From Rhizobium grahamii (GTDB taxonomy: Bacteria; Pseudomonadota; Alphaproteobacteria; Rhizobiales; Rhizobiaceae): DNA of 64,000 nt. The translations under genes were made by a program, and so were the position numbers. Below, piece after piece: positions 18,765 to 28,317 of the stretch. The notes beneath the pieces are model-generated. The model was not told the DNA's origin. It searched no databases and saw only the letters and a program-made list of their open reading frames with translations. The stretch covers positions 1,872,001 to 1,936,000 of the forward strand of contig NZ_CP043499.1 in the NCBI RefSeq assembly GCF_009498215.1. Reading direction: 5' to 3'. Positions within the stretch are counted from its first letter, which is position 1. Each line of letters opens with the position of its first letter.

Positions 18765-20399
18765 ATGACCAACGCTCAAAACACGGCGGCGGCTGCCGCG
18801 CCACGCTATGTCATCGGTGTCGATGTCGGAACCGGCAGTGCGCGGGCCGGTTTGTTTGATCTGGGCGGCAATATGCTTGCGGCCGCCAAACAGGACATCG
18901 ACCTGTTCCGCGAGGCCGGCGCCATCGTCGAGCAATCGAGCGCGCAGATCTGGGATGCCGTGTGCGCGACCGTGCGAAGCGTGGTCGAGACGGCAGCGGT
19001 CGATCCCGCCGACATTATTGGATTGGGGTTCGACGCGACGTGCTCGCTTGTCGTGATGGGCGAGGGAGGACGTCCGCTTCCCGTCGGACCGTCCGACGAA
19101 CCCAGCCGCGACATTATTGTCTGGATGGATCATCGTGCCGTCGCTCAGGCGGAACGGATAAACGAGCTGGGTCATGATGTGCTCCGCTATGTCGGCGGGC
19201 GGATCTCGCCGGAGATGGAGACGCCGAAGCTCCTCTGGCTCAAGGAGAACAGACGCCATGTCTTCGATGCGGCGTGGCAGTTCTTCGACCTTGCGGACTT
19301 CCTGACGTGGCGGGCAACGGGTGACCTCAGTCGCTCCACGTGCACCGTTACTTGCAAATGGACCTATGTTGCCCACGAGCGGCGATGGGAGCCGAGCTAC
19401 TTCGCCAAGATCGGTCTTGAGGAGCTAGCCGATGAAGGCTTCGCCCGGATCGGCACTGATATCGTCGACCCCGGTACGCCGTTGGGCAGCGGGTTGACCG
19501 AGGCCGCAGCGCAGGCGATGGGCCTGAAAGCCGGAACTGCGGTGGCTGCCGGAATGATCGACGCCCACGCCGGCGGTGTCGGTACCGTCGGGATCGGTGG
19601 CAAGCCACAGGACAATCTCGCCTATGTTTTTGGAACATCGTCGTGCACGATGACTTCCACGGCCGAACCCGTCTTCGTGCCGGGAGTATGGGGACCATAC
19701 TATTCGGCGATGGTGCCGGGCATGTGGCTGAACGAAGGTGGCCAGAGTGCGGCAGGTGCCGCGATCGACCAGTTGCTCTCCTTCCATCCTGCTGCAGCGG
19801 ACGCGGCAGCCAAGGCAAGCCAACTGAAAATTCCTCTGCCGGTCCTGATTGCCGATGCGGCCATGTCGGGTTCGGATAGCGCGTCGGCTGTCGTGCGGCT
19901 CGCGACCGGCCTCCATGTCGTCCCGGAATTTCTCGGCAATCGGGCGCCGTTTGCGGATCCGAACGCGCGCGCGGTCATCGCCGGGCTCGATATGGAGCGC
20001 GATTTCGACAGTCTGGTTGCGCTCTACATCGCAGGACTTTGCGGCATCGGCTACGGCCTACGGCAGATCATCGATACACAGGCCGCCAATGGCGCCGAGA
20101 TCCAGCAGGTCGTCATCAGTGGTGGTGCTGGCCAGCATCATCTGGTGCGCCAGCTTCTGGCGGATGCATGCGGCAAGCCTGTTGTTGGCACGGCAAGCGA
20201 GGAACCGGTCCTTCTCGGATCGGCTATTCTCGGAGCTGTCGCAGCCGGTGCGTTTCAGCATATCCCCGCTGCAATGGAAAGTCTAAGCGCGGAGGCACAG
20301 AGATATGAGCCTGCCCCGGAAACCGCAGCACTTCACGCCGACCGCTACCAGGCCTTCAAAGATCTGCAACTAATGGCTCGTCGCATACGCGACATCTGA
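18765..20399 (+). CDS. rbtK: FGGY-family D-ribulokinase
   Basis: A 544-residue kinase of the FGGY pentulose-kinase group, which phosphorylates D-ribulose to D-ribulose 5-phosphate. YVIGVDVGTGSARAGLFD opens the phosphate-binding domain, VWMDHRAVAQAERIN is the conserved sugar-site block, GTSSCTMTSTAEPVFVPGVWGPY is distinctive of the RbtK/AraB-like subgroup, and VVISGGAGQHHLVRQLLADACGKPV is the nucleotide-binding motif. It completes the ribitol pathway started by RbtD and closes the operon; the gap to RbtD is about 55 bases. Confidence 0.88.
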   Translation: MTNAQNTAAAAAPRYVIGVDVGTGSARAGLFDLGGNMLAAAKQDIDLFREAGAIVEQSSAQIWDAVCATVRSVVETAAVDPADIIGLGFDATCSLVVMGEGGRPLPVGPSDEPSRDIIVWMDHRAVAQAERINELGHDVLRYVGGRISPEMETPKLLWLKENRRHVFDAAWQFFDLADFLTWRATGDLSRSTCTVTCKWTYVAHERRWEPSYFAKIGLEELADEGFARIGTDIVDPGTPLGSGLTEAAAQAMGLKAGTAVAAGMIDAHAGGVGTVGIGGKPQDNLAYVFGTSSCTMTSTAEPVFVPGVWGPYYSAMVPGMWLNEGGQSAAGAAIDQLLSFHPAAADAAAKASQLKIPLPVLIADAAMSGSDSASAVVRLATGLHVVPEFLGNRAPFADPNARAVIAGLDMERDFDSLVALYIAGLCGIGYGLRQIIDTQAANGAEIQQVVISGGAGQHHLVRQLLADACGKPVVGTASEEPVLLGSAILGAVAAGAFQHIPAAMESLSAEAQRYEPAPETAALHADRYQAFKDLQLMARRIRDI

Positions 20400-20501
20400 T
20401 GGTTGTTGTTCTTCGTCGGATGTACGAAAGACAGAAATTATACTGCAGTATAGGCTTGAAGCCTCTCCCTTGGCGTGTATCTTGGTGCCAAGGGGGCATC
20501 T

Positions 20502-21593
20502 ATGCTCGTAAACATCGAAAGACTTGATCGAGCTCTCGATACCGTGTTGGAAGCGGCAGTCGATACAAGCTTGTGGCCTAAGATTATCGAGGATGTAAGG
20601 CAGGCAACGTCGGCTTTCGGCGTCAACATTCTCCCGATGACGGGAATATTTCCGGGCGGCATGATTTCCACCGAGAGCCTCGGCCCGGCGCTTGAGGGCT
20701 ATTTTGACGGTGGTTGGAACCACAACGAGTGGCGGGTGCGCGGGTTGCCGAGGCTTCGCCGAAGCGGATCCGTGCTTGAGCAGACATACTCGTCGCGCGA
20801 CGATTTCGAGAACCGCGATTATTATCGCGCTCAGTCTAAATACGGAATCGGCCGAACCTGCATCGTGGATTTCGGCGTCGACGACAACATCCTGTGCTTC
20901 ACCCTGCACCGCCGTCTCGACGAGGAACCGTTTGGCGAGGCCGAGGAGAAAGTCTTTCAGGCGATGCGTGAGCGTTTGACGGCTGCCAACCGCATAATGC
21001 AGGCATTGGAATGTTCACGGATCGACGGCATGGCCGACGCGTTTGAGATCGGCAGGATGCCCGCCATCTTCTTTGATCGGAAGGGAAAGGTCACTCGGGT
21101 TAACGCCGTTGCCCAACAGTTGCTCGGCTCTGATCTCCAGGTCAGCAACGGGCGGCTTGTGTGTCGATCGCCTGTTGAAACTGCTCGGCTTCAGCGGCGG
21201 ATGGAGGCTGTGACATCTGCACTATGGCTGTCGCGGCCGTCGGATCCGATCGCGGTGACCCGACAGGACAAGCATCCGCTCGGCATCCGCGTACAGCGGC
21301 TCGGTTCCGGACTGGGAGATGTCTTTGCGGATACAGTTGGTGTTTGCCTGATCGAAGACTTCAATCAGGCCGGTGACCTCGATAAGCTTGCGCTGGTAAG
21401 CAATTTCAAACTGACGAACAGGCAGGCCGAAATCGCATTGCTTTTGACCAATGGTCGCTCGTTGCAGTCGATTGCTGAGGAGAAAGGCATCTCTTACGAG
21501 ACCGCCAAGACGCATCTCCGTGCGATTTTTGACCGAACGGGAACCCGTCGGCAGAGCGAGCTTGTGGCGCTGCTGTCCCGTCGCCGCTTTTGA
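20502..21593 (+). CDS. LuxR-type HTH regulator with sensory N terminus
   Basis: About 363 residues from the ATG at 20502, which has an AAGGGGG site; the frame extends upstream to 20475. Residues ~300-360 form a LuxR/GerE helix-turn-helix (LTNRQAEIALLLTNGRSLQSIAEEKGISYETAKTHLRAIFDRTG). The N-terminal ~290 residues contain a possible PAS-like middle section (AIFFDRKGKVTRVNAVAQQLL) but no autoinducer-domain hallmark that I recognise. It is not a LuxI partner, since no synthase is nearby. The target is unknown; it follows the ribitol operon and faces a PAS protein. Confidence 0.75.
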   Translation: MLVNIERLDRALDTVLEAAVDTSLWPKIIEDVRQATSAFGVNILPMTGIFPGGMISTESLGPALEGYFDGGWNHNEWRVRGLPRLRRSGSVLEQTYSSRDDFENRDYYRAQSKYGIGRTCIVDFGVDDNILCFTLHRRLDEEPFGEAEEKVFQAMRERLTAANRIMQALECSRIDGMADAFEIGRMPAIFFDRKGKVTRVNAVAQQLLGSDLQVSNGRLVCRSPVETARLQRRMEAVTSALWLSRPSDPIAVTRQDKHPLGIRVQRLGSGLGDVFADTVGVCLIEDFNQAGDLDKLALVSNFKLTNRQAEIALLLTNGRSLQSIAEEKGISYETAKTHLRAIFDRTGTRRQSELVALLSRRRF

Positions 21594-21615
21594 GGGATCT
21601 AACTGGGGAGGTGGG

Positions 21616-21978
21616 TCAGCCGTCATCGCCGGCCGGAATGACGATCCCGGAATACAGCACGGGAATGCCGCTGCGATCGCTGAAGCTGCGTCCGAAGCAT
21701 ACCACCGCAACATAAATCCCATTCTTCTGCTGGGCGCGATAGGACTCCTGAAGCGGCAACTGCGACAGGATCGTATCACGAATGACCTTCGCAAGCCGTG
21801 GTCGGTCGTCTGGATGAACGCGCTCCAGATAATCTTCTACCGGCAGCCCATGCGCTGTTTCCTTGGCGCTCAGCCCAAAGAGCGTTGCCAGGGCGGAATC
21901 GCCATAAACGAGGTTCTTGCTAAGATCCCAAGCGAATATCCCCGCCTCAACCGGAGAGATAGAAAGTATTTCCGCCAT
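21616..21978 (-). CDS. Stand-alone PAS-domain protein
   Basis: A 120-residue protein that is essentially one PAS domain: IFAWDLSKNLVYGDSALATLFGLS, then VEDYLERVHPDDRPRLAKVI, the common PAS/PAC pattern seen in histidine kinases and light or redox sensors, and a final beta section with GRSFSDRSGIPVLYSGIVI. No kinase, cyclase or HTH domain follows, because the frame ends in GDDG. It could be a partner sensor for a kinase encoded elsewhere, or the remnant of a longer sensor gene. It is convergent with the LuxR-type gene. Confidence 0.65.
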   Translation of the reverse strand: MAEILSISPVEAGIFAWDLSKNLVYGDSALATLFGLSAKETAHGLPVEDYLERVHPDDRPRLAKVIRDTILSQLPLQESYRAQQKNGIYVAVVCFGRSFSDRSGIPVLYSGIVIPAGDDG

Positions 21979-22256
21979 GAGTTTCGAGTGATCTGCAATG
22001 AAATCACTCCTCCCGATAGAAAAATTGTTCCGTTAATTTAGTAGTGCTCGTTTTAGAGACTTCAAGAGTATTGTTTTGGTGCTCGTTCGTTTCGGTGTTA
22101 TTCACCGTCGGATTTCCCCAAATCGAGGACGGGCGGCAGAGTGGCGGCAGCCAGACCAACGTATCGGCTTACCGGTCCATGTCCCGTAACCGGAACTAAG
22201 ACGCTTAGAAATATCAGAGTGGGGCCACTAAAGGGGCCGAGGCGGGCAAGCACGCC

Positions 22257-23792
22257 TCAGCTTGTCGAGCACTCGTACAGAAGGCTGTCCGACTCCCGGT
22301 CGACACCTGCGAGGCTGACTTCGTAGCCCCAGAGATGGCGGATATGCCTCAGCGTCTCGTCACGGCTTGCCTCGTCCAACAGAATTCCGTCGGACACGGT
22401 GTGCTTCAGCCGCAACTGGCGATCGCCGAGCAGATCGACATCGACGACCTGGATATCCGGCTGGCGACTGCCGACATCATAGCTGCGGGCAAGCGCTTTG
22501 CGTACGGCCGCATAGCCTCTCTCATCGTGGATCGACGAGACCTCGCAGTATTTGTCCGTCGCGACATCCGACAATAGAAACAGCCGGAACTTGCGAATGA
22601 GGTTGGGGCTCAAATACTGCAGCACAAACGACTCGTCACGATGGTTCGCCCAGGCGTCGAGAAGCGTTTCGCGTGAGTCGCCATTGCCGGCGAAGGATGG
22701 GAACCATTCCCTGTCTTCTGATGTCGGATTCATGCAAATCCGTTCGATGTCCTGCATCATCGCAAAGCCTAGCGCGTAGGGATTGATGCCCGGAAAGCGC
22801 GGATCGTCGAAGTCGGGTTGGAAAACCACATTGGAGTGGCTCTTCAGCAACTCCAGCATGTTGCCTTCGCTCAGCCTTCCCTGGTCGAACAGCCGGTTGA
22901 TGATGGTGTAGTGCACGAACGTCGCGCAGCCTTCGTTCATCACCTTGGTTTGCCGCTGGGGATAGAAATATTGCGCGATGACGCGAACGATGCGCAGGAT
23001 CTCGCGCTGCCATGGTTCGAGAATGAGACTGTGCTTCTCGATGAAGTAGAGGAGGTTCTCTTCCGGCAGGTTGAGAACCTTCTTTCGCTCGGAAGCGTTG
23101 CGCTCAGCCTCTTCGGCGTCCCGGCTTTCGGTGGAAAGCGGCAGTGTTCGCCAGAGATCGCTGTAGGTCTGTTCCTCGTATTCCAGACGCTCGCGCGCCC
23201 TTTCCCGGACCTTCTCCGAAGATAATCTCGGCGGACGCCGATATCGGAAAACACCGTGGTCCATCAAGGCATGAGCGGAATCAAGGATGGCTTCGACCGC
23301 ATCCGTTCCATGTCGGTCTTCGCACTTGGCGATGTACTTCTTGGCGAAGTCCATATAGCCGAGGATCGCGCCGGCATCCGTCCATTGGCGGAATAGATAA
23401 TTGTTCTTGAAGAAGTGGTTATGGCCGAAGGAGGCATGGGCGGTGACGAGAGCCTGCATCGCCATCGTATTCTCTTCCATGAGATAGGTGATGCAGGGAT
23501 TGGAATTGATGACCAACTCATAAGCCAGCCCGCGTTGACCTTTCCGATAGAGGTTGTCCTCGAATATGAACCTCTTTCCGAAGGACCAGTGCTGGTACAT
23601 CAGCGGCATGCCGACGGAGGAATAGGCGTCGAGCATCTGTTCGGATGAAATGATCTCCAGCTGGTTCGGATAGACGTCGAGCCCCATTTCATCGAGCGCA
23701 ATCGTTTCGATCGCTTCATACGCGCGCGAAAGCGTGCTGAAATTCCAGTCCGATCCGGTGAACAGCAGGGATGAGGTCGCGCGTTTCGCCAT
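22257..23792 (-). CDS. ycgB: SpoVR family protein (YcgB-like)
   Basis: A 511-residue SpoVR-family protein. The N-terminal half carries LDVYPNQLEIISSEQMLDAYSS and YELVINSNPCITYLMEENTMAMQALVTAHA, and the middle NEGCATFVHYTIINRLFDQG with GINPYALGFAMMQDIERIC, all strongly conserved in YcgB/SpoVR. The biochemical function is not established. In Proteobacteria it is encoded with a PrkA kinase and a YeaH protein and is expressed in stationary phase or stress. Here it is the third gene of exactly that operon, 11 bases after yeaH. Confidence 0.93.
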   Translation of the reverse strand: MAKRATSSLLFTGSDWNFSTLSRAYEAIETIALDEMGLDVYPNQLEIISSEQMLDAYSSVGMPLMYQHWSFGKRFIFEDNLYRKGQRGLAYELVINSNPCITYLMEENTMAMQALVTAHASFGHNHFFKNNYLFRQWTDAGAILGYMDFAKKYIAKCEDRHGTDAVEAILDSAHALMDHGVFRYRRPPRLSSEKVRERARERLEYEEQTYSDLWRTLPLSTESRDAEEAERNASERKKVLNLPEENLLYFIEKHSLILEPWQREILRIVRVIAQYFYPQRQTKVMNEGCATFVHYTIINRLFDQGRLSEGNMLELLKSHSNVVFQPDFDDPRFPGINPYALGFAMMQDIERICMNPTSEDREWFPSFAGNGDSRETLLDAWANHRDESFVLQYLSPNLIRKFRLFLLSDVATDKYCEVSSIHDERGYAAVRKALARSYDVGSRQPDIQVVDVDLLGDRQLRLKHTVSDGILLDEASRDETLRHIRHLWGYEVSLAGVDRESDSLLYECSTS

Positions 23793-23803
23793 ATGCCGGT
23801 TCC

Positions 23804-25120
23804 CTAGCTGCGAGCACGTACGGCTGCTTGCCGTGTAAACAGCTTGCGAAACACCGGATAGATATTCGCGGGCCGGGCAATGCGCGCCATCTGGAAATTC
23901 GGAATTTCGCCGTCGACGGTGCGATATGCGCGCCAGAGCGAGGTCCCATTATCAGTCGATCCGAATATCTCCGTTTCGCGTTCGTCGATGATTTCGACAT
24001 AGGCATAATATTGGCATAACCGCATGACCTCCTGGCGGAGCAGGGCCGCGCAACGGTCGGAGTCGCCGCTGGTGTTGTCTCCGTCCGAGGCCTGGGCGGC
24101 GTAGATGTTCCAGAGGTCAGCAGGGTAGCGTTCTTCGATGATCCGCAGCATCTCCTCGAGTGCCGTCGAAACGACCGTGCCGCCGCTCTGCTTACTGTAG
24201 AAGAACGTCTCTTCGTCGACCTCCCGCGCTTCGTCGGTGTGGCGAATGAAGACAATGTCTATCCGCTTGTAGCGCCGCTTGAGAAAGAGGTGGAGCAGGA
24301 CGAAGAACCGCTTGGCAAGGTCCTTCTCTCGTTCACCCATCGATGCGGAAACATCCATGAGGCAAAACATGACGGCGTTGGCATTGGGCAGAGGTTGCCG
24401 CTCGAAGCGATTGAACCTGACATCAACGGGGTCGACATAGGAAATGCGCTTGCGACGCTTTTCGAGCAACGCCAGTTCGTCGCGAAGTGCCCTAAGGCGT
24501 TTGTTGGTCTGCGCTGACACAAGCTGCTCGCTCTCGAGCAGTGCTATTTCATCCGCAACGGCGCGAATCTGCTTTTCGCTCGGTCGCTGTAACGCGATGC
24601 GCCGGCCGAAGCTGTTGCGCATCGTTCGCCCGATATTGATGTTTGTCGGTGTTCCGGCCGTCGTGAAGCCAACTCGGTGAGGCTTGAAGGTTACGGTTTC
24701 CTTCAGGTTCAGCTTGATCATGTCGGGAAGTTCAAGATCCTCGAAAAACAAGTCGAGAACCTCTTCCCTGGACAGAATGAAGTGGAATTCGTCTTCGCTC
24801 TCTCCCCGACCGGCTCCCTTTCCGATTCCTCCGGCTCCAGCCTCTGGTTTGGTCAATCGATCGCCAGCGGAGTAGTCACGGTTGCCGGGCAGCACATGCT
24901 GGCGCTTTCCGCTTCCGAACGACGGGCGAAACGTCGGTTCGCCCGCGCCGCGCGTCGGAATCGGGACACCGTGCGCCGCGTCGACGTCCACTATCCTGTC
25001 AGACTTTACCTGATCCTTGATCGCACGCTTCAGTTCCTCACGCGCACGCTTTAGAAAACGCTGCCGGTTCCCGAGGCTCTTGTCCTTCGGATTGAGCCGG
25101 CGATCGATGAAATTTGGCAT
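23804..25120 (-). CDS. yeaH: YeaH-like DUF444 protein
   Basis: A 438-residue DUF444 protein. FIDRRLNPKDKSLGNRQRFLKRAR at the N terminus is a conserved basic region. The C-terminal half resembles a von Willebrand factor A domain, with FCLMDVSASMGEREKDLAKRFF giving the DxSxS metal-site motif and FYSKQSGGTVVSTALEEM downstream. It is thought to work with the YeaG/PrkA kinase in stress adaptation. It lies between prkA and spoVR, with short gaps. Confidence 0.92.
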   Translation of the reverse strand: MPNFIDRRLNPKDKSLGNRQRFLKRAREELKRAIKDQVKSDRIVDVDAAHGVPIPTRGAGEPTFRPSFGSGKRQHVLPGNRDYSAGDRLTKPEAGAGGIGKGAGRGESEDEFHFILSREEVLDLFFEDLELPDMIKLNLKETVTFKPHRVGFTTAGTPTNINIGRTMRNSFGRRIALQRPSEKQIRAVADEIALLESEQLVSAQTNKRLRALRDELALLEKRRKRISYVDPVDVRFNRFERQPLPNANAVMFCLMDVSASMGEREKDLAKRFFVLLHLFLKRRYKRIDIVFIRHTDEAREVDEETFFYSKQSGGTVVSTALEEMLRIIEERYPADLWNIYAAQASDGDNTSGDSDRCAALLRQEVMRLCQYYAYVEIIDERETEIFGSTDNGTSLWRAYRTVDGEIPNFQMARIARPANIYPVFRKLFTRQAAVRARS

Positions 25121-25145
25121 GTGCCAACCCCTCGCTTCGTCATCG

Positions 25146-27095
25146 TCAACCGGCCTTGTTTACTCGCATGTACCAGTCAACGAGTCGGCGTACCTGGCGT
25201 ACGGTGTAACCGCGCTCCGTCATACGCTGGACGAACTCGGCATGCTGCTTCTCGGTTGTGCTGTCCTTCTTCGAGCCGAAGCTGATGACGGGCAGCAGGT
25301 CTTCGACCTGCCCGAACATGCGCTTCTCGATGACCTCGCGAAGCTTCTCGTAGCTCGTCCACGAGGGGTTGCGGCCATTGTTTCGGGCGCGTGCGCGCAG
25401 GGTGAACTTGACCACCTCGTTGCGGAAGTCCTTGGGATTGGCGATGCCCGCCGGCTTTTCGATCTGGGAGAGTTCGCTGTCGAGGATTTCACGGTTGAGG
25501 ATCTGCCCGGTATCGGGATCCTTGAAATCCTGATCCTCCAGCCAGGCATCCGCGTAGGCGATATACCGATCGAACAGGTTCTGGCCGTACTCGCTGTAGG
25601 ATTCCAGATAGGCCTTCTGAATTTCATGGCCGATGAATTCCGCGTAGCGGGCGGCGATCTCGGTCTTGATGAAGTCCAGGTATGAGGCTTCCGTTTCCTT
25701 CGGGAACTGCTCTCGCTTGATCGCCTGTTCGAGAATGTACATCAGGTGCACGGGGTCGGCCGCGACCTCCTTCGTATCGTAGTTGAAGGTCTCGGAGAGC
25801 ACCTTGAAGGCAAAGCGGGTGCTGATACCCGTCATGCCCTCGTCAACACCGGCCGCGTCTCGATACTCTTGCACCGACTTCGCCTTGGGGTCGGTATCCT
25901 TGAGGTTTTCGCCGTCATAAACCCGCATTTTAGTATTCAGCGGCGAGTTCTCGTGCCGTGCCAGCCGGGTCGAAACAGTGAATCGGCTGAGGTTTTCAAG
26001 GACCTCCGGCGCACACGGGCTCTTGGAAAGCTCGCTTTCACGCAGCAGCTTTTCGTAGATGAGGCGTTCTTCCGTCACCCGAAGGCAATAGGGAACTTTC
26101 ACCACGAGAATGCGGTCAAGGAAAGCTTCGTTATTGCGGTTGTTCTTGAATTGCTGCCACTCAGATTCGTTCGAGTGAGCGACAACGATACCCTGGTAAG
26201 GGAAGGCGCCGAAATTCTCGGTGCCGTTGTAGCTGCCTTCCTGCGTGGCCGTCAGCAGCGGATGCAGCACCTTGATCGGCGCCTTGAACATTTCAACGAA
26301 TTCCAGCAGGCCTTGGGTCGTCCGGTTCAGGCCACCGCTGTAGGAATAAGCGTCGGGGTCGGCCTGGCTGTAGTTTTCGAGCTGCCTGATATCCACCTTG
26401 CCGACGAGCGCAGATATGTCCTGATTGTTTTCATCGCCAGGTTCCGTCTTGGCGATGGCAACCTGTCGCAGGCGCGAGGGCATAAGCTTGACGACGCTGA
26501 AACGGGAGATGTCACCGTCCAGCTCATCGAGCCGTTTTGTCGCCCAAGGGGAGATCAGCCCTGTCAATCGCCGCCGCGCGATGCCGTATTTGTCCTCGAG
26601 CAAATCAGCCATGCGATCGGGTTGGAAAAGACCGAGAGGCGACTCGAAGATCGGGCTGATTTGCCCGTCGATTGCGAGGGTGTAGATCGGCGAGTGCTCC
26701 ATCAGCCTCTTCAGCCGCTCCGCTAGCGACGACTTGCCACCGCCGACCGGTCCAAGCAGATAGAGGATCTGTTTCCGCTCCTCCAAGCCTTGCGCCGCAT
26801 AGCGGAAATAGCCGACGATGCGCTCAATCGTGTCCTCCATTCCGTAGAAATCGGCAAAGGAGGGATAAACTTTCACGGTTCTGTTAGAGAAGATGCGTCC
26901 CAAGCGCTCATCGGCGCTGGTATCGACCAGTCTGGGCTCACCGATCGCCTCAACCATGCGTTCTTGGGCCGTAGCGTACATTCGCTTGTCGTCACGGCAA
27001 GCAAGAAGATATTCCTGAAGGCTGAATTGTTCCTGAGCGGCGCTCGTATAGATCTCTGAGAAAAGATCGAACACGTCGCTTTCGCTTTTTGGCAT
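25146..27095 (-). CDS. prkA: PrkA/YeaG serine protein kinase
   Basis: About 649 residues from the ATG at 27095, which has a GGGAGAG site. The N-terminal AAA+ module contains LLGPVGGGKSSLAERLK (Walker A) near residue 110; the C-terminal part is the PrkA kinase-like domain. GNFGAFPYQGIVVAHSNESEWQQFKNN in the middle region belongs to the AAA+ core (GTENFGAFPYQG). In E. coli YeaG is linked to nitrogen starvation and stationary-phase survival. It is the first gene of the prkA-yeaH-spoVR operon, and AT-rich DNA of about 260 bases upstream is the likely promoter region. Confidence 0.93.
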   Translation of the reverse strand: MPKSESDVFDLFSEIYTSAAQEQFSLQEYLLACRDDKRMYATAQERMVEAIGEPRLVDTSADERLGRIFSNRTVKVYPSFADFYGMEDTIERIVGYFRYAAQGLEERKQILYLLGPVGGGKSSLAERLKRLMEHSPIYTLAIDGQISPIFESPLGLFQPDRMADLLEDKYGIARRRLTGLISPWATKRLDELDGDISRFSVVKLMPSRLRQVAIAKTEPGDENNQDISALVGKVDIRQLENYSQADPDAYSYSGGLNRTTQGLLEFVEMFKAPIKVLHPLLTATQEGSYNGTENFGAFPYQGIVVAHSNESEWQQFKNNRNNEAFLDRILVVKVPYCLRVTEERLIYEKLLRESELSKSPCAPEVLENLSRFTVSTRLARHENSPLNTKMRVYDGENLKDTDPKAKSVQEYRDAAGVDEGMTGISTRFAFKVLSETFNYDTKEVAADPVHLMYILEQAIKREQFPKETEASYLDFIKTEIAARYAEFIGHEIQKAYLESYSEYGQNLFDRYIAYADAWLEDQDFKDPDTGQILNREILDSELSQIEKPAGIANPKDFRNEVVKFTLRARARNNGRNPSWTSYEKLREVIEKRMFGQVEDLLPVISFGSKKDSTTEKQHAEFVQRMTERGYTVRQVRRLVDWYMRVNKAG

Positions 27096-27357
27096 AATAT
27101 GCTCTCCCGCGGCCGGTTGGGTTAGACGGGATCGCTGCATGTCGGCTCGCGTAATATAAACGCGTCAGACTCGCTATTGTTCCAAATGCTTACACGAAAT
27201 CCGGGACAGTCTGATGCCGATAGCCGCGACCTTCGTCAGGCACCCATTATGCAGCGCGTCGCGAAGATCGCCAAGGGCGCAAAAGGCTTTCCACGCATTT
27301 AATTGGTTGTTGGCTAATTTAGGTATGCAAAATTCGCAAGGTTAATCCCATATACAA

Positions 27358-28119
27358 CTAAGCTTGGTCGTCGGAGGGTTTTCCGCTGCGGCTCTCCAGG
27401 CGATATCGGCTTGCCGGGTAGATAAGCCGAGCGGTCGACACCACGTGCTGGCCCGACCATGTTCTGCGCCGGATTGACAGGCAGGGTTCGCTTCTCAAAA
27501 TCGTCAGCAGTTTACACTCCCACGCTTGCGGCATAACGGCTTCTACGACGTGCTCGGAGCCGCTGAGAGGTGCGGTTGACGTTAGATAGGCGTTCGGCGT
27601 CAGGGAGGAGAAGTCCTGCGCGAGGTAGTCGGGTGCGGCCGCCGGATTGACGAAGCGGTCCTCGATCTGCACCGGGACGCCGTTCTCGCTGTGCACGACA
27701 AGAGAATGGAAAACGGGCGCCGCGATTTCGAGATCAAGTGCATCGGCGACCTCCGGGGAGGCCGTTTCAGATGCCAATACGATCACGGATGCATCGTGAA
27801 CATGGCCGCGTTCGGCAATCTCGTCGGCTATATTGCGGACCTCGAAGAGCGCCGAATAGCCTTTGCGCTCCGCAACGAAGGACCCAACGCCTTGAATTCT
27901 GACCAGCTCACCTTCGTTGGCGAGTTCCCGAAGGGCGCGATTGGCGGTCATCTTGCTGACGCCGAGTTCGCTAACCAGTTCATTTTCCGAAGGAACTCGA
28001 AACTTCGGAGGCCATTCACCGCTATGGATCCGATCAAGAATCATTTGCTTGACGCCAGCATAAAGTGGTGAGGTGTCGTGCTGCACCAGCTCTTGCTTCA
28101 TCTTGCCTGAATGCTTCAT
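27358..28119 (-). CDS. HutC-type GntR regulator
   Basis: A 253-residue repressor with an N-terminal GntR winged helix (FRVPSENELVSELGVSKMTANRALRELANEGELVRIQGVGSFVA, residues ~40-85) and a C-terminal UTRA ligand domain of the HutC type (ending SIRRRTWSGQHVVSTARLIYPASRYRL). HutC regulators usually sense urocanate or related compounds. It is divergent from the amino-acid transporter/lyase operon with a palindrome between them, so it most likely senses the substrate or product of that pathway. Confidence 0.87.
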   Translation of the reverse strand: MKHSGKMKQELVQHDTSPLYAGVKQMILDRIHSGEWPPKFRVPSENELVSELGVSKMTANRALRELANEGELVRIQGVGSFVAERKGYSALFEVRNIADEIAERGHVHDASVIVLASETASPEVADALDLEIAAPVFHSLVVHSENGVPVQIEDRFVNPAAAPDYLAQDFSSLTPNAYLTSTAPLSGSEHVVEAVMPQAWECKLLTILRSEPCLSIRRRTWSGQHVVSTARLIYPASRYRLESRSGKPSDDQA

Positions 28120-28189
28120 CGCCTGTTCCTTTTGCAGCCGAAGAATCTAACCGACCACGACTTTCCTCTTGCATATCATAAAATATCTC

Positions 28190-28203
28190 ATATGGTACCA
28201 TAT
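28190..28203. promoter_or_regulatory. Palindromic operator candidate for HutC-type regulator
   Basis: ATATGGTACCATAT is a perfect 14-bp palindrome in the divergent region, about 70 bases upstream of the regulator gene and 115 bases upstream of the binding-protein gene. It is embedded in AT-rich sequence suitable for overlapping promoters. HutC-group regulators bind short palindromes of this general type. Confidence 0.55.
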
Positions 28204-28317
28204 ACAACCTCGAGATCAACGCATTTCGCATTGGGATCGAGCAAGCCGACAGAAGATCGGTCGCAAGAACAATAAGATGTGCCCCCAGGCCAGTTTTACC
28301 TCAGAGGAGAGGCTACG

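Noticed and set aside
20400-20501. Possible LuxR/LuxI quorum-sensing pair near the LuxR-type gene
   Set aside because: No synthase gene is nearby and the N-terminal part does not resemble the autoinducer-binding domain.
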